From Dermatophagoides farinae (lineage: Eukaryota; Arthropoda; Arachnida; Sarcoptiformes; Pyroglyphidae): DNA of 64,000 nucleotides. Shown piece after piece: positions 22,154 to 36,200 of this stretch (positions are counted from its first letter, which is position 1; each line of letters opens with the position of its first letter). A model generated the notes under the pieces. That model did no database searches. It saw only the letters and a program-made list of their open reading frames with translations, and was not told the origin of the DNA. The translations under genes and the position numbers were made by a program. The stretch spans positions 7,958,001-8,022,000 of the forward strand of contig NC_134677.1 of the NCBI RefSeq assembly GCF_024713945.1, in the 5' to 3' direction.

Positions 22154-25100
22154 CCATGCATGTTACATACCAATTCTTCTTCGTATTCATTTTCATTTTT
22201 CTTATTTATTATTATCATCATTTATGATATAATTTGCTTGAATAACTCTTTCCATCCATTCATTCATTGCTGTTGATGGATGCAAATGGTGCCTCATGTT
22301 TTTTTTTTAATTTTATTCGTAATAATTATTATCATGTGTCTCCATGTGTGTGTGTACGTAATAATATTCATAACAATTGTCATCGTTAAAGTTGAATGTC
22401 ACATATTGTGTGTGTGATCATCATTTTTTTTTTTTTTTTTTTTGGTCTTGCTTGGTCAGCAAAAAAGAAAAAATTTTCACCTGAATAATGAACAATCACC
22501 AATGAGAAAAAGGAGTAACCAAGGACTACCAACTGATGATGATGATGATGAGGGATACAATCACGCAAACACGTACATCATAGTAGTAGGACATTAAACT
22601 TTATCATTATTTTTGCATAATATGCTATGGAACCATTTTGACACTTTTATAATATTTTCGCTGTCGTTGTTGTTGTTGTTGTTGTTTAAAATGGGAAGAA
22701 AATTTTCTTGGATTGCCATTTTGTATCTGTTTTTTCTTCTTCTTCTTCATTTTCATTTCTGGTTAACTACATGTTTGTTTGTTTGTTTGTGTGTGATTTG
22801 AGGCACCTCTCTCTCTCTCTCTGGTGTGTTCAATTTATTTATGCTAAAAAATGGTAATAAATTTTATCATTTAAGCGACAACAACAACAAGAAAAAAATA
22901 TTTCGCATTTTCAGTTCAATGGCTAGAAAAAAAAATATTTTTCAGTTCACTACTTGTTGATGATATCGTCTTGTAATCCACATTGAATACCAAGATTTTT
23001 TTTTTTTATTCAGTCCATTCTATTTATTGTTGTTGTTGTTGTTGTTTTGTCGATTAAATATCCTTTCGTTCTTTCTTTTTTTTTTTTTTGGTTGATTTTA
23101 TTTTTTTTTCTGGTTATTATTGGCAGGAAAGAGGTACAGAAAATGTTTTTTTTTCACCGCATTTATTAGTAGTACTGAGAAAATGACATAAATGGTTTCA
23201 CAAAATTTGTATTTGGGCCTCTCTTGATTGTAATGAGTGTGTATGGTTTATTTGGACATTTTTATTTTGAACTTTTTACTGAAAAAACAAATTTTGTTTG
23301 ATGATAATAATGATGGAATTTTGAATGTGTCGCGACATTTATTTATATAAAAAAAGTAAGAAAATGATACTTGTTGATTAATGTCTGGCCGAATTTTTTT
23401 TCTGGCTTGTTTTTTCCATTTTCCAACTTTTTTTTTGTTTTTTGTGGTTATTGTTTTTTTTTTTTTGGTGATAAACATTGGAAATTGTATATGATTGTAT
23501 CAACTCCTCAGACATTTTGTCTGACCGAAAATAAATTTGAAAATAGAGAGAGATAATTGAAAAATTCTTTGAACATCATCATCCACATCATGATATAGAC
23601 ACGTGTTTGTACGTTGTTGTTGTCATGTGTTTTTCTCTCATTTTTTTTATCGTACATAAAAATTAAATCGAAAGAAAATTTGGAAATTTTCTCAAGAAAA
23701 GAGAAATTTTTTTTTCTTTATTGCTATTTAGATCCTTGATCTCGATTTTTTTTTCGTTCGTTCATTCTTTTTTGTTGTTGTCGTTGTAACGTGTGTGGAG
23801 GCATTTATATTAAATTTTTTTTCTTCTTTTTTTCTGGGACAAAACATGGACGTACGCCAAATAACGGTGTACTACACATGTGTGTGTGTGTGTCATGTGA
23901 CATGTGACCGGTGTAATTTGAATTTTCAATTGTAGAGAAAGGGTTTTTCTCTCTCTTTCTCTTTTTTCATTTATTGTGTGGGCTGTGTAAATGTTTTTTT
24001 GGAAATGAAAAACAAAACAAAACAAAACAAAAAAAATTGTGAACTGTGCCTACACACATTGATTGTCTATATATCAGTGGACATACACTAATAATAAATC
24101 TTTGACCGACAGATATACATTGAAATGAAACAAACAAACAGTAGAGAAAAAAGTTTTTGTTGTTTGCTTGATTATCACACATTTATCTAATTTTTTTTTC
24201 TATCTGTCTTTTGTTGGCTTACCGGCCGGTCGTTTGGTATTTTTTTGGTTGATTTTTTTTTCTTCTTCATTTTGTATTATTGCTAATAATAATAATAATA
24301 AAAAAAATCTGACCTCATTTTCATTATTCCATCATCATCATCGTCATCATCATTATGATATTTATTATATTTGTTTCTCGATATACACAACACTACTTAC
24401 TAAATACGTCTTGTGTGTGTGTGTGTGTGTTTTGCAATCATTTACAATTGAAAATTGTAAAGAAAGTAAAGAAATAAGAAAAAAAAAATCCGTATATGTC
24501 ACCTATGTCATTTTGGTGTTTGTTATGTTAGTTGATTGAATGAATGAATGAATGATTGAATAGCCTATGTGTACGTGTTGGCGTATTTTTAGGCGTAAAT
24601 ACAAACACACACACACACACATAAACAAATAGATCTCTCCATTTTTTTTTCTCTGTTTCTTTCACAGCCATAGATGATGATGATGATAATTTTTTCACAT
24701 TTCCACTCAGTGGTTTTTTTCTCTGGAACACGTATGTATCCACAAATTTTTTTTAATTGGCAATCCTTTTGGTATTGTTTTTTGTTTTGCCACTCAAATT
24801 TTTTTTCTCGCATTACGTGGATGGAAAGAAAAAAAAATTTTCCCGGCATCATATAGAATTGCCATTTTGCTTTCGATTGAATCTGGATTTGATTTTTTTT
24901 TTTCACTGTTTAGCGACAAAATTTGAAATTTTTTTTTTCAAATTTTTGCTACACTGTTGATAAATTGTAGCGATTATGATGACGAGGATTTTTTATCGAC
25001 GAAAAAAAAAATATATACAGATACAGATACATTTTTTTTCTGATAAGCGAATTATGCACCGTAATACACACACACACACACATACACACAAACCATAACT

Positions 25101-25412
25101 TTTTTTCCGTTCATTTTTGTTTTTGTATTGTTTGTCTGTCTGTCATGGTCTACAATCATCATCATTATCATCATGTGTTTAATGATGATGACAATCATAG
25201 TCTCAAAGGATTGTATGTATGTGTGTTTGTATGCAAGTGTCATATACACATAATAGTTTTATACTTTTTATGTATATTTTTCTGTTGTCCTTGATATTTA
25301 TTTTCATCGTTTCTCTTTATCTCTCCGTTAATGATAACTGAAAATCCGGTATTTATCGGTTTTTTTAGGGTTATTTTCCAACTATGTCTGTCTGTATGTC
25401 TCTGTTTATGTA

Positions 25413-25438
25413 TGTGTGTGTGTGTGTGTGTGTGTGTG
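25413..25438. repeat. (TG)13
   Basis: Pure TG tract after an imperfect TCTG/TATG lead-in. Confidence 0.85.
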
Positions 25439-26174
25439 ATATAATCATTTTAGATGAGACCCAAATACAAATACGTTTCCATTGTTGTTGTGGTCTCTCT
25501 ATTTTTTTTTCTATGCAAATCGACCATTTTATTATTGATTTTTTTTTCCTACGGTCAAAAAAAAAAATTTATTAGATCAATGATGATTGGGTGGTCTGAA
25601 TTTTTCTAAAAAATGATGCTACTGCTTTTTTTATTGATCACTATACATCTGCTGTGCGTGCTCCATTTGAACTATGCTAATTCCGATTATTCAAAATGAT
25701 GATAATAATGAATAAAATAAATCAAAGGATTAAAAAAAAACAAAACAAAACACACAAATGGTCGTTTTTTTTGGTAATTTTGTTCGTTGGACTATATGTA
25801 GTAATGTATATGCATCTTGTGAATGAATTAATCAAACAGAAAGATTATCACAGTGGAACGATAATCCCCAGATATAAATGTTGCTTCTCTAATGTCATAG
25901 TTACATGTTTGTTTGTTTGTTGTTGTTGTGTGTGAACACAGAATTCAAAACAGCAACAAAATAGCAGATTAGTAGCGGCAGAATATTCTGTAATTTTTTT
26001 TTACGGGAAAAAAAGTGCCATAAATTTTAATTAACGAGCATTTTTATTTTTTGGCTACAAGTGTTTCTGTTTTTTTTTTTTTATTTGGCAACCACTACTA
26101 CTGTGTGTGATGATAGTGGCGGAAATTTATAATCTTCATATTTTTTTCCATGAATTTTAGATGAATGAATTTTA

Positions 26175-26198
26175 TATATCGTAAATTTTTACGATATA
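26175..26198. repeat. 11-bp palindrome TATATCGTAAA / TTTACGATATA
   Basis: Perfect arms separated by TT, 33 bp before the long CT tract. Confidence 0.5.
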
Positions 26199-26224
26199 AT
26201 CATCAGATGAATATGTGAAAGGGG

Positions 26225-26230
<6 letters not shown>

Positions 26231-26279
<49 letters not shown>
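26231..26279. repeat. (CT)20 joined to (GT)n
   Basis: Forty bases of pure CT followed directly by GTGTGTGTG, then AACACACAG. It is among the longest pure dinucleotide tracts here and a long polypyrimidine stretch. Confidence 0.9.
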
Positions 26280-28830
26280 AAACACACAGAAAAAATTGGC
26301 TAAAAATTGCTGAAAATTTTTAATCAAACATTTAAACCAAACTTTTCCAGTTTATATATTCTAGTTTTTGTCACGATTATTTTTCGTTCTCTCTCTCTCT
26401 TACTCACTCGCTATGCCCACACACATATGTCACGAGATTTGAATCGTCGCCAGATTTTTAAATATTCTTAGAATTTGCCACCATTTTTTTTTTTTTTTTG
26501 CTCAAAAAGAATAAAATCTCCATCATCATTCTGTTTTTGTAATTTTTAGTTGAAATTTTTTTTGTTTGAGTTGATGGTGTTGAACTTTGACTTTGAAGAT
26601 GCGAGAGATAGAGATGGAGAGAGTGAGCGAGAATTTTATTTTTGATACAATTTTTCCCCATTATCGCTGCTTGTTGTTTTCCATTTGATAATGGTGAAAG
26701 TGAAAAGAGTTTTTCTGAAGAAAAAAATTTTTGTTGACGAGATGGTGATGGTGGTGGTAAGAATAGAAATTTTTGCCTAAATTTTGCTCTTGTTGTTGTA
26801 TGGCAATTTTTGTTGTTTTGCATCCGGCCAGTTTTCGGTTTTGTTTCATTCTTGATGAGGGAGGGGGTAATATAAACTTTTTTTTTTTTTTGTTTTTTGC
26901 TTTCTCTCTCTCTCTCTCTTGAAGCCATCCGGATGTTTGTATTTCGGTATTTTTTTTGAATTTTTTTTTTGTTTATTCAAAAAAGTTTTGCTTCTCATTC
27001 ACAGCACACACACATTGAAATTCTGGTTAACGAGTGAAAAAAAATGTACATACAAAACTAAAACTAAAATTGTAACATTTGCAACATTCGCCAACATTAA
27101 AAGAGATTTTTTTTTTTTGAAAATCTTTTGGGGCCATGTTATTCCGAAATGATGGGCACACGTGCTGTGTGTGTGTATGTGTGTGTGAATGTTTCTCTTG
27201 ATGATCCAATATTATTACAATAACCAAATTCTAACAACAACAACAACAACAAAAAAAACAAGCATCCTTTTGATCCATGATGATGATTGATCCAATGCAA
27301 ATTCGTATACAAGCTGTCCTTATGTGTGTGTGTATGTGTAAGCAATAATCATTCGTCATCAAACCGATTTTTGTTGTTGTTGTTGTTGTTGTTGATTGTA
27401 TATTGTATAACCTCCTGCGCTAAGCATTACACATATGAAAATTGCCTCGTTCGGGTTATATGTTGTTGTTGTTTTTTTTCCCAAAAAAATTACCCCAAAA
27501 AAAATCGGGAAAAAAAATAAAATAAAATCCCGTTTCTAATATTAGATCCGAATATTGGCTACAGGCTCATTGCTCTATCAAGTGTGTGTGTATGTATGTG
27601 TATTATTTCCAATTTCATTTCATTTCATTTCGAAAATTTTTTTTCCTGTTGTTGATTCGAGTAAATAATAATAGCAAACTTTAGACACTCATTAGATTCA
27701 AACATCATTCAAATAGCATTGTGTGTCCGTTTGTCTGAATCTAGGTCTGGATCAAATGTATATAAAGAGGTTCTTATTATTTGATTGTATGTGTGTGTGT
27801 GTGTGAGTGTGCGGGATGCTTTTTACTACTGCTGCTGCTGCAAGTGACGTGTGTTTGAGAGTTCCAAGTAGACCCAAAAAAAAAAAATTATTCGTGAATG
27901 TAAATGAAGGAAATGTGAATTGTGTCTGTGTAAAGTACCGTTATAGAGACGGGTAAATTTTTTTTTTATTTTTGGGTAATTTTTTTTTCTGCGATGGCCG
28001 AAACGTTTGTTTTCTTTTTCCTTTTTTTTTTGGTTGGATTTATTTTCGTCCAAATAATGTACCCCATGATGTGAATGATCACCTCTCTCTCTCTCGTTTG
28101 TTCACTGGATGTGTTTGTCCTGTTCACATTTCACATTTCATTTTTCTAGGATTTTTTTGTTTTGTTTTTTTTGCTCTCTTTTTTTCCACTATTTGATTGA
28201 ATGAATGAAAAATTTTTTTATTTCGACTATTTATTTCCACCCAAAAAAGGATGCAATTGCACACATACACACACACTCGTCATAGATTTAATTCCATACA
28301 ATTGTGACCGAATGAAATATTTCATTATTATGAATTTTGTTTTTTTTTGGGGTGAAAATCAAACGAAAAAAATTTCTCCTTTTTCAGTCAAAGTTTCTCA
28401 TTGCATAATATACATACATCAGTTTATTTGTGTGTTCCGTTGCTCAAATTAATGAGTGTGTGCGTGTGTGAGTAAATTAAGACCTTGTTGTTGTTGTTGT
28501 TGTCGTTATGTTGGCTAGTTAAGTTGGATTGGATAATTTGGTTTGGCTAAAATTTTCATAAAATTCAACAGACTAAAACACAGAATATATATATTCTATT
28601 CGCTTTGATAAATTATGAATCATCATATGAATGGATTTGACATTTTTTTTTCTTCATTCAAAATTATTCAGATTGTTCAATTCATTGATTGATTGATTGA
28701 TTGATTCAAGTATCAATTTTGTTTTTCCTATTTGTTTGTCTCAATCATTTGAATTTGTTTGTCTGTCTTGTTTACATATGTGTAGTGGAAATCACCACCA
28801 CCACCACCAACACAACAACAACAACAGCGA

Positions 28831-28855
28831 AAATATCACGAGACACGTGATATTT
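28831..28855. repeat. 10-bp inverted repeat AAATATCACG / CGTGATATTT
   Basis: Perfect arms around AGACA. It contains a CACGTG E-box at the junction (28845-28850). Confidence 0.5.
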
Positions 28856-29783
28856 ACACATTTTGAAAAAACACGTTCTCTCTTACACACTTGCAAACAT
28901 TAATTCATGTTTTTCTCATTATGGAATCATCACAAATATATACAAAAAAAGGGTGGTGCTCAAAGGATTATTTATTCATTCACTTCAACGTGGCAAAACT
29001 GTTTTTTTTTTTCATTTGACGCAGCATCATTGAACGATTATACGTGGATGCTTTTTATGCGCATCCAACTCTTTTTTTTTTGCTTCTGCCAAATGCACCG
29101 TTATATACGTGCATCTATAATGCATGTGTGTGTGTGTCATATTTTTTATGAATTTGAATCATCATCAGAAATAAAAATTAATTCCACTCCTTTTTTTCCA
29201 TTCACTCTCGTTATGATTTCAATTTATTCATATATTTCATATACATATTTTATAGTTTTAATAATTTTTTCACATTAATTAACACTGGAAAACCCGTCTT
29301 TGAATTAATTTTTGTAGATTGGAGATTTTGGATTTTTAATTTTGATTTTCACAAATCTTAATGTCATGATCAATGATGGCAGAAAAGGTCAAGGTTAAAG
29401 GCAGAGTTTTTATAAGAATTTTTTTTTTTTTTTTGCTGATTCAGACAAATTTCGGTTTTTTCATTTCACATCATTCATTCATTCATTCATTCACAGCTAT
29501 ATAACCCGACCGGTTTCATTCAGTTGTTGTTGTTGTTGTGGTTGTTAATCTTTTGAGAAATTTTCCATGTTTTTGTCTTCATTTATCAATTATTTGATCT
29601 CAAAACTTTGACTTTAATTTTAAGACCACATTCAGTAGAAAAAAAATGAACAACATTCCTAGTTTGAATGTGGTTGTTGTTGTTGTTGTTTTTTTCAATT
29701 ATCTTTTTTTTACAGAACAATAATATTCACTTGTTCATTTTGGTGTTTCTTATGTTTTTGATGGGATTTTTTGTTCTCTTGAC

Positions 29784-29809
29784 CACACACACACACACAC
29801 ACACACACA
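29784..29809. repeat. (CA)13
   Basis: Pure CA tract in an otherwise microsatellite-poor stretch. Confidence 0.85.
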
Positions 29810-31362
29810 TATCAATGAGCATTATCTTTTTTTGTTTGTTTGTTCATTATGGACACCTGTAAAGAAATGCCTATGACCTCGATCTCAATTGTCATGAACC
29901 TTGTCCTGTTGTAACATTTTGACCACTTTCAAATATTTGTAAGAATGAATGAAGTGAATGAACCTGAATGGGTTTTTTTTTGTTTATTGCTATGGTGCAA
30001 TAACTGTTGCCACAAGTGCCTAGGTTCTAGGCCTTGTCTTTTTCTTAGGTCCAAGGTGCCATCATACATTATTGCTCTATAGCCCCAAGCATTTTTTTTC
30101 TATAATGAACACACTACTACCTTTTTGGTTTATATTTTCCACTTTCGGAGGGTGATTGAAAAAAAAATTTATTTGACCTGGTCAAGAAATAAAAATTGTT
30201 TTTTACCACTTTTTTTTACTGACCTTCAATCAGTTAGGTCATTGGCTTTGTTCATACACACACATAGTGAATGGGTTCGGCGATTCGTTCAGTTTTTTTT
30301 TTACTTGTTCAATCAATCGTTGATCAGTCGATCCTAGGCTAGCCCTTTCTTTGACCTTTTCTTCACTGTTATTCGGATCAGTTTATATGTTTTTAGCTAT
30401 TCACACACACACACACACACACACATAAACACAATGAGGGTAATGACCATTCACACGGCCCAACATTGATGGTGATGCACACCCAGAAAAAAAATGCAAG
30501 GGTCAAATTTCTTGAAAATAGTTTAGGAATCTCATTTGAACTATTAAAAGAAAACATAGCAACATGTCGGACAATCTTTGAATTCTGTAGCCGATTTTTT
30601 TAGAGGTCAACATGACAACAACAACAACAACAACAAGACAAGCATTGCAGTCAAAAACCAGAAAATGAAATTTTCAACTTTTGAAAAAGAAAAAAAAAGT
30701 CATTAGTGATTTTTTTTCTTTGAAAGGGGTTCATCATCACGTTGTTGATCGTAAATCTTGGTTATGTTTCTTTTTTTTCTTCGTAACGATGAGATTTTTT
30801 TCATTTTTTTTCAATGGAAAAACCAGGCTTAATGGGATATTTTAATAGTGATCGCTGATCATCATTGACAAACATCAAACAAACAACACCGGATATTTCA
30901 CTTAATCTTTGTCCGGTTTTTTTTTCGCCGAATGTCTGTGTGTGTGTGTGTGTGTTTGATTTTCGACCGACATCACTTGATGACAGCTTATTTTATGTTG
31001 TTGCTGATTTTGTCATCGTTTTCGTTTTCATTTTTGGTTATAAATTGGTGACAAACTACTAATGTGTGTTTGTGATGGTGGTGGGTGAAACAGAAAAAAA
31101 AAATTTTTTTTTCTTGTCGTCCCCAGAATTTGTTACGACATCTATTGATTTTCGTATGAAAAAAAAAATGTGAAAATTGAAAAATGAAAAAAAAAATTTC
31201 AATTATAACGATGAAAAAAAAATAAATTTCCTGTTTAATGCTGATTAATGACAACAGATGGCAATAGCAGCAGCAGCAGCAGCAATGGTTGTGATTTTTT
31301 TTCCATTTTAAAATTAAACTTGTTGACTTTTTTTTATCCGATAAAAAATAACTAACAACAAT

Positions 31363-31387
31363 GCTAGGCTAGGCTAGGCTAGGCTAG
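31363..31387. repeat. (GCTAG)5 pentamer array
   Basis: Five exact copies, followed by CTAGATAG. This pentamer is used nowhere else in the window as an array and is not the arthropod telomere unit TTAGG. Confidence 0.8.
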
Positions 31388-33061
31388 CTAGATAGTTCGT
31401 TGAGTTTGTTACGAATCATTTGATTTGACATATTATCATGTTATATCGTTGATCTTATTTTCTATTGGTCAGTCGGTTTTTTTCTTATATTTTTTATATT
31501 TGCCCAATTTCTTGTGACTCTTTGATATCGTGTGTGTGTGTGTGTGTTTGTATGATTATAATCGTAGAATTGAAGCCATATTTTTCTGTTGTTGACCATA
31601 TGCTAGTCCAATGCTAGTGTTGTCAGGTCGAATGTGAGGCCCTATGATCACACACCAGCTGCAGATAGGTCATTTTCCTTTTTTTTTTCTTCTTTCTTGT
31701 TCGTGTGTTCGTGTGTTGAGATCAAAATTCTAGACGTTTCCCAGACAGACATGATAATCATTTACGATATAATTTTCGTTTAAGATTTATTTTCTTTTTC
31801 TTTTTTTTTTTGACCATCAATTACTAGATTGATAAAAAAAAGTAAAAGAAAAAAACTGGTTTAAAAAAGATTTTTTTTTCTCAGTTAGCTGGGTTGAATT
31901 GTATAATTTAAATTATCATCATTCACTGTGTGTTCCATGTACACATCCCACGAAACCCTAGACCTAGATCAACAGCAACAACAACAACAACAAATCATTT
32001 ATTTGACTTTAATCATCATTATCATAATTCAACTTTCTAATGATAAAGAATGGACTCGATATTTAATTTGGTCAATTTTTTTTTTGTCGATAAGAAGAAA
32101 AAATTGACATTTGATTAGCATAGATATTCGTAATCATTTATATTATATTATCGCACAACATGAATATAGATGGATAGCCCTAAGGTCCTCTTGTGTGTGT
32201 GTCTCTCTGTTTTTTTTCCTATGGACATTTAATTTTGTTTGGAATAATTTGACCCCAAAAAAAAAAACATTCTTTACATACCTGCTGTGATTTATAAAAT
32301 TTTTTTTTTGTTACTTTGCCATTTTCATACCATAATCATCATCATCATCGTTGATATCATGTATCAATATTTTGCATTTTAAATTTTGAAACCTGAATAT
32401 CTGGGCCTCTTTGCTTGATGTTTTTTTTTGTTTGTTTGTTAATATCTCGTTTCGGTTAAAATATTTTCTCTCATAATAATAATTGACCATTTGGCAACGG
32501 AAAACAACGAAATAAATTAATCTATCCTTATATTTGATATATGCTGCTGTTGTTGTTGTTGTTGTTGACCATTCCATAAGGTGTTTCACTTTTATTCATA
32601 TATGACCCAGATGTCTTGATTTTTTTTTGTTGTTGTTATCGTGACCCATACACACAAACGGTTTTCTTTTCTTTTTTTTTCTTTTTCTTCTTCTTTAAAA
32701 TGATGATGTTTGTACTCCCACACACACACACACACCATAAGACACTTCCTGTTTCAATGATGATTTTGGCACACCTTGTTGTTTGTTCATGCCTTGGTTA
32801 TACCACATCGGGCCTTATGTTTTGTTTTTCTTTTATTCGCATAGGCTAGAAGTAAAAAAAAACAACGAATTTCTTCAGACAAACGTCTGTTGTTTGTTGT
32901 ATAATAATAATCATCAAGTTTATTATTGTTGTTGTTGTTGTTGACAAATATTTTACTTTTATTTTTTTTTTTACTTTTCTTTTTTTTTTCATTCTTGTTC
33001 AGATTTCCGGACATTTTTTTTTTCTCAGTCTGTCTAGTTACCCAACCTATGTAAGACGACA

Positions 33062-33214
33062 ATGATGGTGATGATGATGATGATGCTGTCATTTCTTCAA
33101 TACATCGCTGGTCAACGCTTAAATCAACAGCAGCAGCAGCAGCAGCAGCAGCAACATCAACAATCTAAATTGTCGTTCAAATGTCATCTACCATACAAAA
33201 TACGGACAATTTGA
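33062..33214 (+). other. Candidate polyglutamine microexon or short frame (low confidence)
   Basis: ATG frame of 50 residues: a Met-rich start from (ATG)n, then LSFLQYIAGQRLN, ten Q, HQQSKLSFKCHLPYKIRTI and TGA. The CAA-flanked CAG run and the non-repetitive flanks are what real polyQ exons look like. A consensus donor GTAAGT lies at 33270-33275, beyond the stop, so this frame cannot use it directly. Confidence 0.2.
33128..33151 (+). repeat. (CAG)8
   Basis: Eight CAG units flanked by CAA and then CAA CAT CAA CAA, the mixed pattern usual for coding polyglutamine. In frame within the short open frame 33062-33214. Confidence 0.9.
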
Positions 33215-33275
33215 ATATTGGCCAATCGAGGTCGGTTAGATTTTCGGATGGATCGATCGACTAGTGAAAGTAAGT

Positions 33276-36200
33276 GGTGGACATACACACACATATTTCT
33301 TATCCGTCTGAAGGCTATTTTTTTGGTCAATATAAGTACCAGTGAAAAGTGACCCGATTATTTCCTTTTGGTCCATTTTTTTTTCTTTTCCTATTTTTCT
33401 TTTCTCACTTTCTTTGTGTCCAGTTGACACAGAAATTTTTTTTCTCGGTTATAAAATGTGAAAAGAAAAGAAAAAGGAAAGATTTGTAGACATATGTTCT
33501 GTTTGAATAAATGAAAATGAAATTGAAAATTTCACTTTCATCACTTTCAATACCATCCTTCTACATTTTCTTATTTTCGGATATGGTTAAGTAAGTTACC
33601 GGTGGTCATATGGTCGATTATTATCAAACATATCTAGGTCGTTCGCATACATCCATCTAAATCCAATACCAAAATCTGTTGGTCAATCGACAACAGACTG
33701 TTTATTTGGTTTTTGTTTTTTTCTTTTAAGAAAGAAAAAAAAATCGGAAGTCTTTTCCTGTCGTCGTTTTTTTCTTTACCCAAAAAAAAAATCAACCGAT
33801 GACTTTCACTTTCGTTTTCTCTGTTTCCATTGTATCATTGTCCGTTTACGAAATAAATGAAAATTCATTTTTTATTTATGAAAATTGAAAAAAATGAATT
33901 TTTGAATCGTTAATTTAGTTGCGGTTGAATGGCGTTTTGTTTTTTGTTTTGTTTTGTTTCACTACTGCCCGTTTTCACTTTCATTTTCCATTCAGATATA
34001 TATCACTGTGTGTGTGTGTATGTAACTGTGATGGTAATGACGATGAAGGATGAAAGGGTTGGAATCTATACACACAATATAAACACCTCCATTCAACGAA
34101 ACACACACACACGACACTCAACCTCTTTTATATATACGCGTGTTATATTTGTGTTATTTTTCCTTGCTTATCTTTTGTTTAGCATCTTTATTGTTGTTGT
34201 TATTCCAGCCTCTCTTTCTCTCTACACACACACATATTACATAACAAAAATGGCAAAATGGTGGAAAGATTTAATATGTTTTTCACTTTCGTTCATTGTT
34301 GTTATTGTTTATCGGCCAAAAAAAAAAATAAAAGGTTAAATTGTCTGTACAGATCATTTGACATTTTGTATACCCTTTTATTCAGAGAGAAAGAAAAAAA
34401 GTTTTTTTTTCTGACCCGAGTTCCGCATTCACAACAACAATGAATAATGGCTCAATTACCATTTTCAAATACCCCTTTTTTTTATTCCAACAAAAAAAAG
34501 TTTCCGGGGTTATTTTGAGAAGAAGAAAAAAAAATTCCAAATGTTTGTGGAAAATATTTGACATTTTTTTTTCATTCTTTTACTGTTTGCTTGTTTTTTT
34601 CTGTTGTTGGTTAGAAAGGTTGTGGTTTGTCGGTTGGTTTGTTTGTTTATTTGTGTGTCTATGTGAATATTTTTATATTTCTATATATATTGATTAATTA
34701 GATTATGATGAGAATATTATATACCGAATGCATGTGTTTTTTAAAAAAAACACGTGAAGTAGGGGAGTGAGAGACATTAATTATTATCAAACAAAAAAAA
34801 AATTCGTGATAGAGTTCTATTAATTTTTTTTTGCTGCTGCTGCTGCTGCTGCTTCTGTTTTTATTGTCGATTTGAGCCGTAACCAGAAAAAAAAATCAGT
34901 AGCCATATCCGTTTATGCCATTTTATTCCGCTCATCTGATTTCATCATTGTATCAGTTTTACTAGAACAAGAAAGAAAGAAATGAAATGAAAAACATTCT
35001 GAGATTTAGGTTCATATAGATTTTTTTTTTCATATTACTGTTATGTGTGATTACTATTTATGAATTCATATGAACCCCTTCCAACAATCACCACCATTAC
35101 CCACCGCAACAAAAAAAAAAAAATTTTTGAGAATAGTCTCATTGGCCATTGAAATCATCAGCATAACGAGTAGAAAAACAAAAAAAAATTGTATATGATA
35201 GGATGATGATTGGAACTTGGTACAAGAAGAATTCTATGAGTTTTTTTTCCATTTCAATGTTATTTTTTTTTTGCCTGTCTCATATTTTTTTTTTAGAATA
35301 TTGTTTTTGTCACGAAAACTTTATTGATTAAGCATTAGTCTCATTGTATATATTGTATTAATATTGTTCATTTTCATTTGCAATACATGGACATTAACAG
35401 ACAACAATGTTACTAAACAACCAGATCTGATATTTTTTATTTTTTTTTTTTTGTTCAACTCTACCAAACCATAAAATATAAAGCACCCAACAATGACAAC
35501 AACAACAACAACAACAACAAAGAACCAACAACAATCCATATAGTGATCATTTATTGAAACTTGGTTTTTTGTTGTTTTCTGTTGTTAAATTTGGATTCAT
35601 ATTTTTTTTTTTACTGTGCACGCACAATATAACTTGGTTCCAAGGATTATCGCCAGTTTTTTTCTCTCTCATATGTCTATGGCTTTTGTATTCAATTTTG
35701 ATTTTTTTTCTTCTTTTTTTTCAAAAAAAAAAAAAAAAAATACGGAACCCAGAGAAAAAAAATTTTGATTAGTTTTTGATTCATTTATTCATTTTTTTTC
35801 TTGGTAAATTCAGATAAATTTTTAAAAGATATTTATATACAAGTCAGGTTAAAACAGCAGAAAAAGAAAGAATCTCTGTCTGTCATTTATTATTCTGATT
35901 TCTTCTGTCTTTGTGTGGTGAATTTTCATTTCATTTGATTTTCAACGCAATTTCTAGTTGTTTTTTTTCCTACATTATTCAATTTGTAATCATCGATGAT
36001 TGTTGACTAACAAAAAAAAGGTAATTATCGAAATATTCATATTTTCAATATTCATCTTGATGATGAGAAATAAGAAAATGATAAAAAAACCAGAGATTCA
36101 CAATCACCGGTGACCGGAAATTGGCCAGCAATTGTATGGGTTTTTTTTCCAATTCCAGGATATCGATTGTTTCTGTATTGTTTTTTTTTTATTTATTCGC

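Larger units (their letters stand above)
20389..28800. other. Gene-free stretch, T-rich with CT/TG tracts
   Basis: No gene recognised. Contains (GTT)n at 22050-22073, 22664-22686 and 23028-23045, the CT tract at 26231-26270 and several short palindromes. An acceptor TCTATTTTCAG near 20829 precedes a 26-codon frame that becomes a Met run. Confidence 0.6.
28860..33055. other. Gene-free stretch, relatively microsatellite-poor
   Basis: No gene recognised, yet 29,280-31,700 has noticeably fewer simple repeats than its surroundings. It contains AGGTCAAGGTTA near 29388 (nuclear-receptor-like half sites), CCTAGGCTAGCC near 30334, (GCTAG)5, and CCAGCTGCAGATAGGTCA near 31655. These could be regulatory; none is proven. 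Confidence 0.55.

Noticed and set aside
31363-31387. Internal telomere repeat
   Set aside because: The unit is GCTAG, not the arthropod TTAGG or the nematode TTAGGC.
33929-34339. 136-residue hydrophobic frame
   Set aside because: Mostly T-rich and TG/CA DNA; hydrophobicity follows from base composition and no family is recognised.
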